Assembly: GCF_026586675.1 (NCBI RefSeq)
Contig: NZ_JAODIX010000019.1
Span: 52,439-116,438 of the forward strand
Length of the DNA stretch: 64,000 nucleotides
Reading direction: 5' to 3'
Source: Halorubrum yunnanense
GTDB lineage: Archaea > Halobacteriota > Halobacteria > Halobacteriales > Haloferacaceae
Part shown: positions 33,225-40,946 of the stretch, piece after piece
How positions within the stretch are numbered: the first letter of the stretch is position 1
Layout of the letters: each line of letters opens with the position of its first letter
The notes under the pieces: model-generated
Databases searched by the model: none
What the model was told of the DNA's origin: nothing
The model's input: the letters and a program-made list of their open reading frames with translations, nothing else
Program-made: the position numbers and the translations under genes

Positions 33225-34013
33225 TTACTTCGGCGGGCGCAGCATGTAGTACCGCCGGTTCAGGTCGTACATGTACCCTTCACGCATCGTTTTCAACACC
33301 GCGTAGGTGATGATACCGCCGACGAGCGGGAGCATGAACGTCAGCGTGAGCAGCAGGTCGAGCGAGATCGGGAAGAAGTTCTGGATCGCGAGGGCCGCGA
33401 GCGTGATCGACAGGACGACCCCGGTCACGCCGACGGCCGCCCAGAACGGCTGCTCGACGGGACGCCGCGCGCCCCCCTTGTTGAGGAACGGCACGAGCGT
33501 GATGGCACCGAAGACGATCCCGTGAGCGGTGATCCCGAGGAACTCGTTGGAGATGGCGATGTTCCCGCCGAGCACCTCAAGGCTCGGGTTGATAGGGTTG
33601 AGCTTCAGCAGGCCGAACGACCAGTAGAGGTACCAGTCGGGCAGGATGATCCCCGGCGTCGAGCCGGGGTTCGCCGGCTCGCCGTAGTGCGCCGGCATCA
33701 GCGCCGCGATGAGGACGATAATTCCCACGAAGAAGCTCGTGATAGCGAGGTTCCGGATCGTCTCGTGGGGCCACGTGGGGAAGCCGAGCACGTCGCGCTC
33801 GACGTACGTCGACTCCGCGCGGAGGTCCTCGTCCTCGCGCCGGGAGCGCTCGAAGTACTGATAGGTGAGCTGCGCGAGCCCGCTGGAGTGCTCCTTGCGC
33901 TCGGTCCAGGTCGGCGTCTCGTCGTCCGGCGGCACGGTCGCCGGCGGACCGCCGTCGGTGCGCGCCTCCTCGTCGGTGCCTCCGTCCGTCATGGGGGTGG
34001 TGTCGTCGGTCAT
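33225..34013 (-). CDS. petD: Cytochrome b C-terminal subunit (subunit IV/PetD-like)
   Basis: 262 residues. After an acidic N-terminus (~1-60), FPTWPHETIRNLAITSFFVG opens the first helix, then AHYGEPANPGSTPGIILPDW followed by YLYWSFGLLKLNPINPSLEV carries the quinol-oxidation PEWY-like motif as PDWY. About four or five further helices follow. In split cytochrome b systems this subunit completes the quinol site of the bc/b6f complex. It is separated by only four bases from petB upstream. Confidence 0.88.
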   Translation of the reverse strand: MTDDTTPMTDGGTDEEARTDGGPPATVPPDDETPTWTERKEHSSGLAQLTYQYFERSRREDEDLRAESTYVERDVLGFPTWPHETIRNLAITSFFVGIIVLIAALMPAHYGEPANPGSTPGIILPDWYLYWSFGLLKLNPINPSLEVLGGNIAISNEFLGITAHGIVFGAITLVPFLNKGGARRPVEQPFWAAVGVTGVVLSITLAALAIQNFFPISLDLLLTLTFMLPLVGGIITYAVLKTMREGYMYDLNRRYYMLRPPK

Positions 34014-34017
34014 TGGA

Positions 34018-34827
34018 TTAGTGCGGCTCGGCGATCCCCTGCACCCAGACGATGCCGACGTGGAGCGCGATGAGGCCGGTCACCACGAACGGCAGCACGA
34101 AGACGTGCAGGATGTACATTCTCACGAGCGTCGCCTGTCCAAGCGTGAACCCGCCGAACAGGAGCTGGGCCGCCCACTCGCCTACGATAGGCGTCGCGAG
34201 CGCCATCTCGACGCCGATCTGTGCGGCCCAGAAGGACAGCTGCTTCCACGGGAGCACGTACCCGGAGAAGCCGAACAGGAGTGTCAGGCTGATGAGCACG
34301 ACCCCGAGGATCCAGTTGACCTCGCGGGGCTCCTTGTACGACCCGGTGAAGTACACGCGGAGCATGTGCAGGAACACCGCGGCGACCATGAACTGGGCCG
34401 ACCAGCTGTGGATGGAGCGGAGCATGTAGCCGAACTGGACGTCCGTCATGATCATCACGACGGAGTCGTACGCGGCTGTCGGGTCGCCCTGCGCGACGGC
34501 GCCGGCGGTCGACGGGGAGTAGTAGAACCCGAGCAGCGCGCCGGAGACCGCCGCGACCAGGTACGCGATGATCGACAGCGACCCGAGCGAGTACAGCGGG
34601 TACCAGTACCAGAACTTGTTGTCTAAGTCGTACTGCTCCGTGTGGCTCTTCGGCATCTGGAGGTTCGCGCGGTAGTACATCGTCTCCAACAGCTCGAGGT
34701 AGTCGACGATGCGGAGCCGCTTGTCCAGCCAGATGAGCGTGGTAAGGAACGCGGTCTCGATGGCCGTCAGATCCTGATTTTTGAGCCACGCGTTGTGGTC
34801 CATGTCGTCCTGTTTCTTGAGGCTCAT
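34018..34827 (-). CDS. petB: Cytochrome b N-terminal subunit (PetB-like)
   Basis: 269 residues. Four core helices with two pairs of haem-ligand His spaced 14 residues: SIHSWSAQFMVAAVFLHMLR and ILHVFVLPFVVTGLIALHVG. The charged N-terminal part (LIWLDKRLRIVDYLELLETM) and YSLGSLSIIAYLVAAVSGAL also fit cytochrome b. It holds the two b haems that pass electrons across the membrane from quinol. It forms an operon with petD and the DUF7318-like gene. Confidence 0.9.
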   Translation of the reverse strand: MSLKKQDDMDHNAWLKNQDLTAIETAFLTTLIWLDKRLRIVDYLELLETMYYRANLQMPKSHTEQYDLDNKFWYWYPLYSLGSLSIIAYLVAAVSGALLGFYYSPSTAGAVAQGDPTAAYDSVVMIMTDVQFGYMLRSIHSWSAQFMVAAVFLHMLRVYFTGSYKEPREVNWILGVVLISLTLLFGFSGYVLPWKQLSFWAAQIGVEMALATPIVGEWAAQLLFGGFTLGQATLVRMYILHVFVLPFVVTGLIALHVGIVWVQGIAEPH

Positions 34828-34831
34828 TGTG

Positions 34832-35221
34832 TCACTTCTTGTAGTACGGGTAGACAGCCCGCTTGATGGTGTCCATTGCGCCGCCGGTGTCTATCCCGAC
34901 GCCGTCTTTGTCTTCCTCACGGACGTAGAGGTCCTCCCACTTGCGACGACGCTTCTTCACGATCATCACGTCGGGGAGGAACTCCTTGCGGTACAACAGG
35001 AGGATGAAGGCGAGGTCGATGAAGATCATCGCCAGTAACGCGCCGGCGAACATGTTTCCGAACTCCGTCGAGGCCCACGCGGACATGAGCCCGAAGACGA
35101 ACAGGGAGACGAACACGACCTCGATGACGGTGAGGAGCACGATCGCGATCGCGGCGGCGGTGCTCTCGCGAGCGGGCTCGTACCGGTGGATGTCGCCGTA
35201 CGAGGATCCCCCAGAGCTCAT
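34832..35221 (-). CDS. Small membrane protein of the cytochrome b cluster (DUF7318-like)
   Basis: 129 residues from ATG 35221, whose start overlaps the halocyanin stop by four bases. One long or two short hydrophobic segments (AIVLLTVIEVVFVSLFVFGL; MFAGALLAMIFIDLAFILLL) are followed by a basic, soluble C-terminal half (MIVKKRRRKWEDLYVREEDK). The frame extends further upstream but only this start fits the gene arrangement. Position between halocyanin and cytochrome b implies a subunit of that complex; function unproven. Confidence 0.75.
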   Translation of the reverse strand: MSSGGSSYGDIHRYEPARESTAAAIAIVLLTVIEVVFVSLFVFGLMSAWASTEFGNMFAGALLAMIFIDLAFILLLYRKEFLPDVMIVKKRRRKWEDLYVREEDKDGVGIDTGGAMDTIKRAVYPYYKK

Positions 35222-35865
35222 TGTGCACCTCCGTGGCCGGTGTGGGCGGACTCGCCGTACTTCAGCAGGTAGAACGTGAACACGAACGTGAGCGAGATGC
35301 CCAGCATCGCGGCGATACCGACCCAGTGCGCGTGAAGCGGCACCCCGACGTGGGCGATGTTCTCCGGCCACCCGTTGGACGCGCCGCCGACCTCGACGGT
35401 CGGGACGTCCTCGCCGACTGCGAGGCCGCCGTGCATCCCCGTCGCCGTGTGAGGGACGCAGTGGTAGTGAGTGATGCCGGCGTCCTCCTCGGTCACCTCG
35501 TACTCGTAGGTCGCGCCCTCTTCTCCGATCGGGTCACCGCTGTCGAGGCTCGCCGGGCCGCCGCCGTCGACGGTGGCCACGTTGTGGGCGCCGCCCTCGC
35601 CGGTCCACTCCCACGTGACGGTCGTCCCCGGGTCGACCCACAACTTGGTCGCGTCGAACGCGAGCCCGCTGTCGCCCGCGCCGACCTGGACGGTCACCTC
35701 GCTCTCGCCGCGGGCGTCCTGATAGGATCCCAGGTTCCCGCCCGTGACCCCGCTCGGCCACTCCGGTTGTACCTCCTGTGCGGCGGCCGTCCCGGTCGCG
35801 CCGGCACCGGCCGCGACCGCGGCGGTCGCACCCCCGGCCGTCCGCACGAATTCCCGCCTTTTCAT
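35218..35865 (-). CDS. Halocyanin (blue copper protein) with C-terminal membrane anchor
   Basis: 215 residues. N-terminal Tat-type signal (MKRREFVRTAGGATAAVAAG). The plastocyanin-like domain has type 1 copper ligands His in EGGAHNVATV and Cys-His-Met in HYHCVPHTATGMHGGLAV. A C-terminal helix (VGIAAMLGISLTFVFTFYLL) anchors it, with the copper domain outside the cell membrane. It heads the cytochrome b operon where a Rieske gene is often found, so it may accept electrons directly from, or shuttle them for, the b complex. Confidence 0.9.
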   Translation of the reverse strand: MKRREFVRTAGGATAAVAAGAGATGTAAAQEVQPEWPSGVTGGNLGSYQDARGESEVTVQVGAGDSGLAFDATKLWVDPGTTVTWEWTGEGGAHNVATVDGGGPASLDSGDPIGEEGATYEYEVTEEDAGITHYHCVPHTATGMHGGLAVGEDVPTVEVGGASNGWPENIAHVGVPLHAHWVGIAAMLGISLTFVFTFYLLKYGESAHTGHGGAQ

Positions 35866-35886
35866 ACAGTTTTACTCAGGACGGCG

Positions 35887-35900
35887 TGCGCTTAAACCCA
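35887..35900 (-). promoter_or_regulatory. TATA-like promoter of the halocyanin-cytochrome b operon
   Basis: Minus-strand GGGTTTAAGCG is centred ~29 bases upstream of ATG 35865, predicting a leaderless transcript for the halocyanin-led operon. Confidence 0.5.
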
Positions 35901-35960
35901 CCGACTGACCCCGTCGACGGGGGGACGTATACAGGGCCTCTATGCCGCGATATCGGCGCT

Positions 35961-36833
35961 TTACTCGTCGAGTTGGTCCTCGTCTACGACCCCTCCTTCG
36001 ACCGGGACGAAGTCGGGACGCTCCTTGGCCTCGCGGAGGGCCCGCAGCCGCTCTCGGTACTCCTCCGAGCGGAAGCGATCCGAGAGCCGCGCGTTCGCCA
36101 CCATCACGAACAGGAAGAGGCCGACGAGCAGGAACACGACCCCCATCGCCGGCGCCACGATCGTGTCGAGGTCGGTGAGGAGCGTGGCCCCGAGCAGCGC
36201 GGCGCCGGCGATCAACTGCACGACCGCGATCACCTGGACCATCAGGTTCCCGAACTCACCGGACCCCTCGGGGACGGTGTCGGGGTGCGGAAGCGACCAG
36301 TCCTCCGGCGGCTGGGGGACGTCGTACGACTCCATGGCCGCCAGCGCGACGACGGGCTCGATGTCGCGAAGCACCGTCCCCTGTCCGGCCACCTCGCCGG
36401 TCGGTCGGACGATGGCGTACCCCTCGTCGGAGTAGACCAAGATCCGCTCCTCGCCGTCGGCGCGCACGCGCTCCAACACACCAAACACCTCCCGACGGGC
36501 GATCCGCGACTTGAGCTCCGCCTCGGCGCGTTCGAGCAGGCGGTCGCCCGTGATCCACGAATCGGCGTCGAAGGCGGCGTCCCACTCCTCGGCGCTCATC
36601 CGGGCCATGTCCGACGGGCCGAAGTCGTCGAAGTCGTACTCCTCCTCGACGCGCCGCCTGAGCTCGTCGAGGTCGCCCGCGGCGTCGTCCTCGACGGTCT
36701 GTCCCGCCCCGTCCCCGGGCCTCTCGCCGCCGGGAGACGCCTCGTCGCCGTCGGGTGACGCCCCGTCATCGGACGCGCCCGGTTCCCGGTTCGGTCTCGG
36801 TTCCGACTCCGATCCCGTCGAGGTGTCCTCCAT
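35961..36833 (-). CDS. Haloarchaeal membrane protein (DUF7319-like)
   Basis: 290 residues from ATG 36833 (MEDTSTGSESEP); the frame opens 8 codons further upstream. The N-terminal ~75 residues are acidic and disordered; then EEYDFDDFGPSDMARMSAEE, a middle beta-rich part (RADGEERILVYSDEGYAIVR), and two C-terminal transmembrane helices (VQVIAVVQLIAGAALLGATL; APAMGVVFLLVGLFLFVMV). Linked from memory to a DUF found beside petB/petD in haloarchaea. It is upstream of the halocyanin gene on the same strand, with 95 bases between. Confidence 0.7.
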   Translation of the reverse strand: MEDTSTGSESEPRPNREPGASDDGASPDGDEASPGGERPGDGAGQTVEDDAAGDLDELRRRVEEEYDFDDFGPSDMARMSAEEWDAAFDADSWITGDRLLERAEAELKSRIARREVFGVLERVRADGEERILVYSDEGYAIVRPTGEVAGQGTVLRDIEPVVALAAMESYDVPQPPEDWSLPHPDTVPEGSGEFGNLMVQVIAVVQLIAGAALLGATLLTDLDTIVAPAMGVVFLLVGLFLFVMVANARLSDRFRSEEYRERLRALREAKERPDFVPVEGGVVDEDQLDE

Positions 36834-36928
36834 CGCTCTCCAGTACGGGCTCCGCACGCTAACTGTTTTCGTCCTCGCTCCGAGGCGGATCGGGGAGTTT
36901 TACGCGCCGGAGCCCGAACCGTTAATCG
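36834..36928. promoter_or_regulatory. Divergent promoter pair
   Basis: For the minus-strand gene, CGAAAACAGTTAGC (minus strand, 36859-36872) sits ~30 bases before ATG 36833 and has both BRE-like and TATA-like parts. For the plus-strand gene, GAGTTTTACG (36895-36904) sits ~29 bases before ATG 36929. Both genes therefore look leaderless and share one 95-base control region. Confidence 0.5.
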
Positions 36929-37411
36929 ATGGTAGACGAGTCGGTCTTCGCGGCGCTCGCCGGGCTGTCGGTGACGACGAGTCTCCCCTTCCTGCTGTAC
37001 GGGGCGTGGATCATGATCGACGCCGAGACGGTGAGCTGGAACGTCCTCACGCACCACCTCTGGTACATCGGTACCGGGCTGGCGCTGACGACGGTCCCCA
37101 TCGTCGTATGGATGATCCCCCGCCTCTTCCGGCGGCTGTCTGGGCTCGCCGTGATCCACGCGTTCCTCGGACTCCAGGCGTACGCGCTGCTGGCGTTCGC
37201 GCTCACCGGTATCGTCCGCATCTTGCAGGCCAAGCGAAACGCCGACGCGTACGACGACCCCGACGTCGACATCGACGAGATCCACGAGGACATGAGCCAC
37301 TGGCGCGCCCGGCTCCGCGTCGGCGTTGCGGGGTTCATGCTCCTCTGGCTCTGCGCGTGGGTGACGGGCCTTTACCGCTTCTACTCGATCCACGTGGCCA
37401 CGGCGATCTGA
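36929..37411 (+). CDS. Haloarchaeal four-helix membrane protein (DUF7321-like)
   Basis: 160 residues with four hydrophobic helices. His residues lie at membrane edges (TVSWNVLTHHLWYIGTGLAL written shorter: NVLTHHLWYIGTG; LSGLAVIHAFLGLQAYA; SHWRARLRVGVAGFMLLW). The Asp-rich loop YDDPDVDIDEIHEDMSHW separates helices 3 and 4. The pattern of paired His in helices could hold haem, as in DUF420/cytochrome-b561-like proteins, but this is inference. It adjoins the cytochrome b cluster. Confidence 0.7.
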   Translation: MVDESVFAALAGLSVTTSLPFLLYGAWIMIDAETVSWNVLTHHLWYIGTGLALTTVPIVVWMIPRLFRRLSGLAVIHAFLGLQAYALLAFALTGIVRILQAKRNADAYDDPDVDIDEIHEDMSHWRARLRVGVAGFMLLWLCAWVTGLYRFYSIHVATAI

Positions 37412-37494
37412 GGAGCACAGTCTTCCGCCGTTCGATCCCCGCCTCCCTCCCCGACCGACAGCTTCAATCCCGTTTTACTCTAACAGGGCGTATC

Positions 37495-38115
37495 GTGGCA
37501 GTCACCTTCGACCTGTTCGGGACGCTCGTCGACGTCGAGTACCCCTCGGACCCCGCGGAGACCGTCGCGCGAGAGCTGGAGTCCCGCGGCATCGCGGTGC
37601 CGGACGACTGGCACGTCGCGTACGGCGAGCGACACGTGGACGCCCCGGCCGGGGCCGAGGTCCCGCTCCCGGCGCACGTCGCACACGCGCTCGACTCCCG
37701 CGGCGTCGACGCCGCGGAGAACGTCGTCCGGCACGCCGTCGTCGCGGCGTTCGACCCGGACGTGACGAGACGCGACGGCGCCCTCGAGGCCGTCCGCGAC
37801 GTGGGCGCGCAGGGGCCGGTCGGGCTCCTCTCGAACTGCGCCGTGCCGGAGCTCGTCTCCAAGACCCTGATCCGCGCCGGCCTCCGCGGCGAGTTCGACG
37901 CCGTCACCGCCAGCGTCGGCTGCGGCTGGCGGAAGCCCCACTCGAAGGCGTTCGAGGCCGCGGCCGACGCGCTCGACGTCGCTCCCGAGACGCTGGTCCA
38001 CGTCGGCGACAACCCCGACACCGACGGGGGAATCAAGGACGTCGGCGGTCGCTTCGTCGACGTGACGGAGACGCCGCTCTCGCAGGTCGCGGCCGAGTTC
38101 GAAGCCGAGCCGTAG
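37495..38115 (+). CDS. HAD-superfamily hydrolase
   Basis: 206 residues assuming GTG 37495, which gives MAVTFDLFGTLVDVEYP; the nucleophile motif DLFGT replaces the usual DxDGT. Later motifs are LLSNCAVPEL (Ser/Thr loop), GWRKPHSKAFEAAA (Lys) and HVGDNPDTDGGIKDVGGRF (acidic loop). A TATA-like CGTTTTACTC ~23 bases upstream suits a leaderless GTG start. Small-molecule phosphatase activity is expected; substrate unknown. Convergent with the MBL gene, with a short T-run (38111-38116 region) between. Confidence 0.85.
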   Translation: MAVTFDLFGTLVDVEYPSDPAETVARELESRGIAVPDDWHVAYGERHVDAPAGAEVPLPAHVAHALDSRGVDAAENVVRHAVVAAFDPDVTRRDGALEAVRDVGAQGPVGLLSNCAVPELVSKTLIRAGLRGEFDAVTASVGCGWRKPHSKAFEAAADALDVAPETLVHVGDNPDTDGGIKDVGGRFVDVTETPLSQVAAEFEAEP

Positions 38116-38124
38116 CGTCGTCTT

Positions 38125-38967
38125 TTAAATACCTCGCTCGCGAGAGAGGCGGTCCGCCCACTCCTCTCCGATCCGCCCCTCCGCCACGAGCTTCTCCAGG
38201 TGCGCGACGACCGTCGCCCGCGCGAGGTCCGCGACGCCCGTCAGGTCCTTCTCGTAAGCGGCGTCGACGACCGCGTCCACGCCGCTCGCGCCGCTCTCGA
38301 CCGCCGCGAGGACCGCCCGCTCGCGGTCCAGTCGGTGGTCGATCAGTCGCTGACAGGCGCTTCTCGGATCGCTAATCACGGGACCGTGACCCGGGTAGAG
38401 TCGGTCGTAGCCGCCGTCTCGGACCCGTTCCAGGCTGTCGAGGTACTCGCGGAGGTCGCCCTCAGGGGCCCCCACCACGACGCTGCCCTCGGCGACCGCG
38501 AGGTCGCCACAGAGGAGCCCGTTGGGGGCAGTTCCGTCCCTGCGGCCCTCGGTGACCGCGAAGGCGACGTGGTCCGGCGCGTGGCCGGGCGTGTCGACCG
38601 CGCGGACGTCGGTGTCCCCCACGGTCTCCCCGTCTGCGAACGTCCCGTCGGGCTCCACGCCGGTCGCCTCCGCGAACCGGTCGATGTGGTCGGCGTGCGC
38701 GAAAACGGGAGCGCCCGTGAGCTCCGCGTACTCGCCGACCGCGCCGACGTGGTCCGGATGGGCGTGGGTGACCGCGATCGCGTCTATCGCGGCGTCGGAG
38801 CGGCCCTCACCGTTGAGGTCGATCGCGTCGTCCAGCGCGTCGGTGCGGGCCGCGGGGTCGACGAGGAGCCCGCCGGCGACGTGGGCGTTCGTCGTCCCGC
38901 CCGGCGCGCGGGTGTCGACCGGAGCCGGGACGCGGGTGATCGACTGACTCGGGTCCGACGCCGCCAT
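38125..38967 (-). CDS. MBL-fold metallo-hydrolase
   Basis: 280 residues. Zinc motif THAHPDHVGAVGEYAELTGA (HxHxDH), then DTPGHAPDHVAFAV, CGDLAVAEGSVVVG and LYPGHGPVISDP supply the remaining ligands. The C-terminal ~80 residues include LARATVVAHLEKLVAEGRIG, a winged-helix-like tail seen in LACTB2-type proteins, some of which act on RNA. It is four bases downstream of the radical SAM gene on the same strand. Thioesterase or nuclease activity cannot be chosen from sequence. Confidence 0.88.
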   Translation of the reverse strand: MAASDPSQSITRVPAPVDTRAPGGTTNAHVAGGLLVDPAARTDALDDAIDLNGEGRSDAAIDAIAVTHAHPDHVGAVGEYAELTGAPVFAHADHIDRFAEATGVEPDGTFADGETVGDTDVRAVDTPGHAPDHVAFAVTEGRRDGTAPNGLLCGDLAVAEGSVVVGAPEGDLREYLDSLERVRDGGYDRLYPGHGPVISDPRSACQRLIDHRLDRERAVLAAVESGASGVDAVVDAAYEKDLTGVADLARATVVAHLEKLVAEGRIGEEWADRLSRERGI

Positions 38968-38971
38968 CGCT

Positions 38972-40852
38972 TCAGTCCCCGCGGCCGACCGAGGAGCCCT
39001 CTCGGCGGTCGAGCAGGGAGCGCGCGGCCGGACCGGGCCCGGACCCCGCGCGCTCGCGGCCGGGAATCGGCGCGTCGACGTCGGCGTCGGCGACGGCGAA
39101 CCGAGAGAGGTCGGCGACGCCGGCGTCGACCTCGTCGACCGAGCCGTACGGGCGCCCGACGACGATGTCGCCCGCCTTGCTCCGGTTGATCCCGGGGACC
39201 GCCGTCAGCTCGGCCATCGACGCCGCGTTGACGTCGAGGGGGTACGGGACGCCCGTCACGGAGCGGTAGCCGTGGTCGGTGATCGCCACGTCGATGGCGG
39301 TGCCGAGCTCGCGCTCGCCGGGAACGGCGACGAGGAGGGCGTACGTGCCGAGCTGCCGGCCGAACGTCTTCCCGTCCTGGTGGTACTCCAAGTGGAGGTC
39401 GGGGAGCACCGTCCCGGGCGGGACGACGCGGTCGAGCATCGGGTTGTCGACCGTCTCGCGCACCTCCCGCTTGTACGCCTGGAACTGGTCTTTGTGCTCC
39501 TGGGCGATGTCGGCGCCCGTCTCGGCCATCTCGGTGCCGGCGAACGCCATCACCTGCCGGATGTTGATTCGCCGGAGCATCAGCCCCTCGTCGTAGACGC
39601 TCTCGAGGAAGCGCTTGTTGTGCTCGTACGTCTCCGGGCGCTCGCCCGTGAGCCCGTGGACGAGGTTGATCCCGGGGAGGAGCTTCGGGAGCCGTGGCGA
39701 GGCGTCGGGCCCGGTCGAGGGGCCGACCACTCGGTCGTCGGGGCCGGGGGTCGTCTCGGGGGTGTCGCCCGGGCGCCACCCGCCCTCCTCGTTGACGACG
39801 CGGACGGCCTCCAGACACTCCTCGGCGGTGACGAGCAGGTTGTTCCGCTCTTGGACGACCGGGTCCGCCGATTCGAGCCCGAACGCGGCGGTGTCACCGG
39901 GCGTGTTGTGCGCGGCGATGACCCGGATCGCCTCGCGGGAGGCCTCGGGGTAGTCGGTGATCGTCACCGGGTTCATGTTGTCGAGGTGGAGCGTCCGGAG
40001 GTCGGGCGCGGCCTCGCGGATCCCGCCGTACAGCTCACGCAGGGCGTCGGGGTTCGGCGCTTCGCCGTCGCCGCCGAACGCGAGGATGTCGGCCTGTCGG
40101 CCGAGCCGGAAGTGCCTGACCCCGCGGTCGGAGAGCGCGTCGACCTCGTCGACGACGGAGCCGGGAGTGCGGAACGCCGGGTCGCCGTACAGCGGCTCCG
40201 TGCAGAACGAACAGCGGTAGGCGCAGCCCCGGGAGGTCTCCATCTCGCAGATGAGGTAGTCCGGGTGGTTCGGGTGTTGCTCGACGACGAACGCCCCCTT
40301 CTCGGCCCACCGATCGATCTCCGCGTTGTCGCGCATCCGGTTGCCGAACCCCTCTAACCCCTCGCTGACGAGGTCGTACGCGGCCGCCTCCACGTCGCCC
40401 ATGGCGACGAAGTCGTAGTCGAGGTCGTCGCGCTCGGTCTCCTGGGCGCCCGCGTTCTCTTCCCCGACGCCGAACCGCACGGGGCCGCCGAGCAGGGTGA
40501 CGCCGTCCGCGGTCCAGCCCAGCTCCCGAACCTCGTCGGGCTCGGCCGGGGTCCCGCCGACGTACTTCCCGGGGACCGTCATCCCGCCGACGTACACCAT
40601 GAGGTCGGCGTCGGCGACGTCCGCGCGCTTCGAACGGTCGTCGCGCAGCTCGTCGATGGTGTGGTAGGTGATCCGCGACTCGGGGACGCCCGCGTCGACG
40701 AGCGCGCCGGCCGTGTACCGCGGGTACGTCGAGATGTACGGGGGGACGCCGAAGTGCGCCGGCTCGTCGACGTAGCCGTCGACGACCGTGACGGAGAGGT
40801 CGGCCGGATCGGGCGGGAGGGAGCCGCGGTCGGCCGGAGCGGAATCGGTCAT
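38972..40852 (-). CDS. Radical SAM protein with C-terminal helix-hairpin-helix (COG1031-like)
   Basis: 626 residues. The 4Fe-4S/SAM motif is SRGCAYRCSFCTEPLYG near residue 213 (CxxxCxxC). The ~200-residue N-terminal domain (VVDGYVDEPAHFGVPPYIST; DLMVYVGGMTVPGKYVGG) resembles B12-binding-like domains. The C-terminus has ASMAELTAVPGINRSKAGDI, a helix-hairpin-helix typical of DNA or RNA binding. It belongs to an archaeal family of Fe-S oxidoreductases of unknown function (COG1031, from memory). Operon with the MBL hydrolase suggests a shared pathway. Confidence 0.88.
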   Translation of the reverse strand: MTDSAPADRGSLPPDPADLSVTVVDGYVDEPAHFGVPPYISTYPRYTAGALVDAGVPESRITYHTIDELRDDRSKRADVADADLMVYVGGMTVPGKYVGGTPAEPDEVRELGWTADGVTLLGGPVRFGVGEENAGAQETERDDLDYDFVAMGDVEAAAYDLVSEGLEGFGNRMRDNAEIDRWAEKGAFVVEQHPNHPDYLICEMETSRGCAYRCSFCTEPLYGDPAFRTPGSVVDEVDALSDRGVRHFRLGRQADILAFGGDGEAPNPDALRELYGGIREAAPDLRTLHLDNMNPVTITDYPEASREAIRVIAAHNTPGDTAAFGLESADPVVQERNNLLVTAEECLEAVRVVNEEGGWRPGDTPETTPGPDDRVVGPSTGPDASPRLPKLLPGINLVHGLTGERPETYEHNKRFLESVYDEGLMLRRINIRQVMAFAGTEMAETGADIAQEHKDQFQAYKREVRETVDNPMLDRVVPPGTVLPDLHLEYHQDGKTFGRQLGTYALLVAVPGERELGTAIDVAITDHGYRSVTGVPYPLDVNAASMAELTAVPGINRSKAGDIVVGRPYGSVDEVDAGVADLSRFAVADADVDAPIPGRERAGSGPGPAARSLLDRREGSSVGRGD

Positions 40853-40946
40853 GTTGCCCCACCGTAGTCGGCCGAGACGGGAAAAGCGTGCGGAACGGCG
40901 GGGCTCGCCGGATCGGGCATCGCTGCGCCGCGAGCCACGACGCCGC

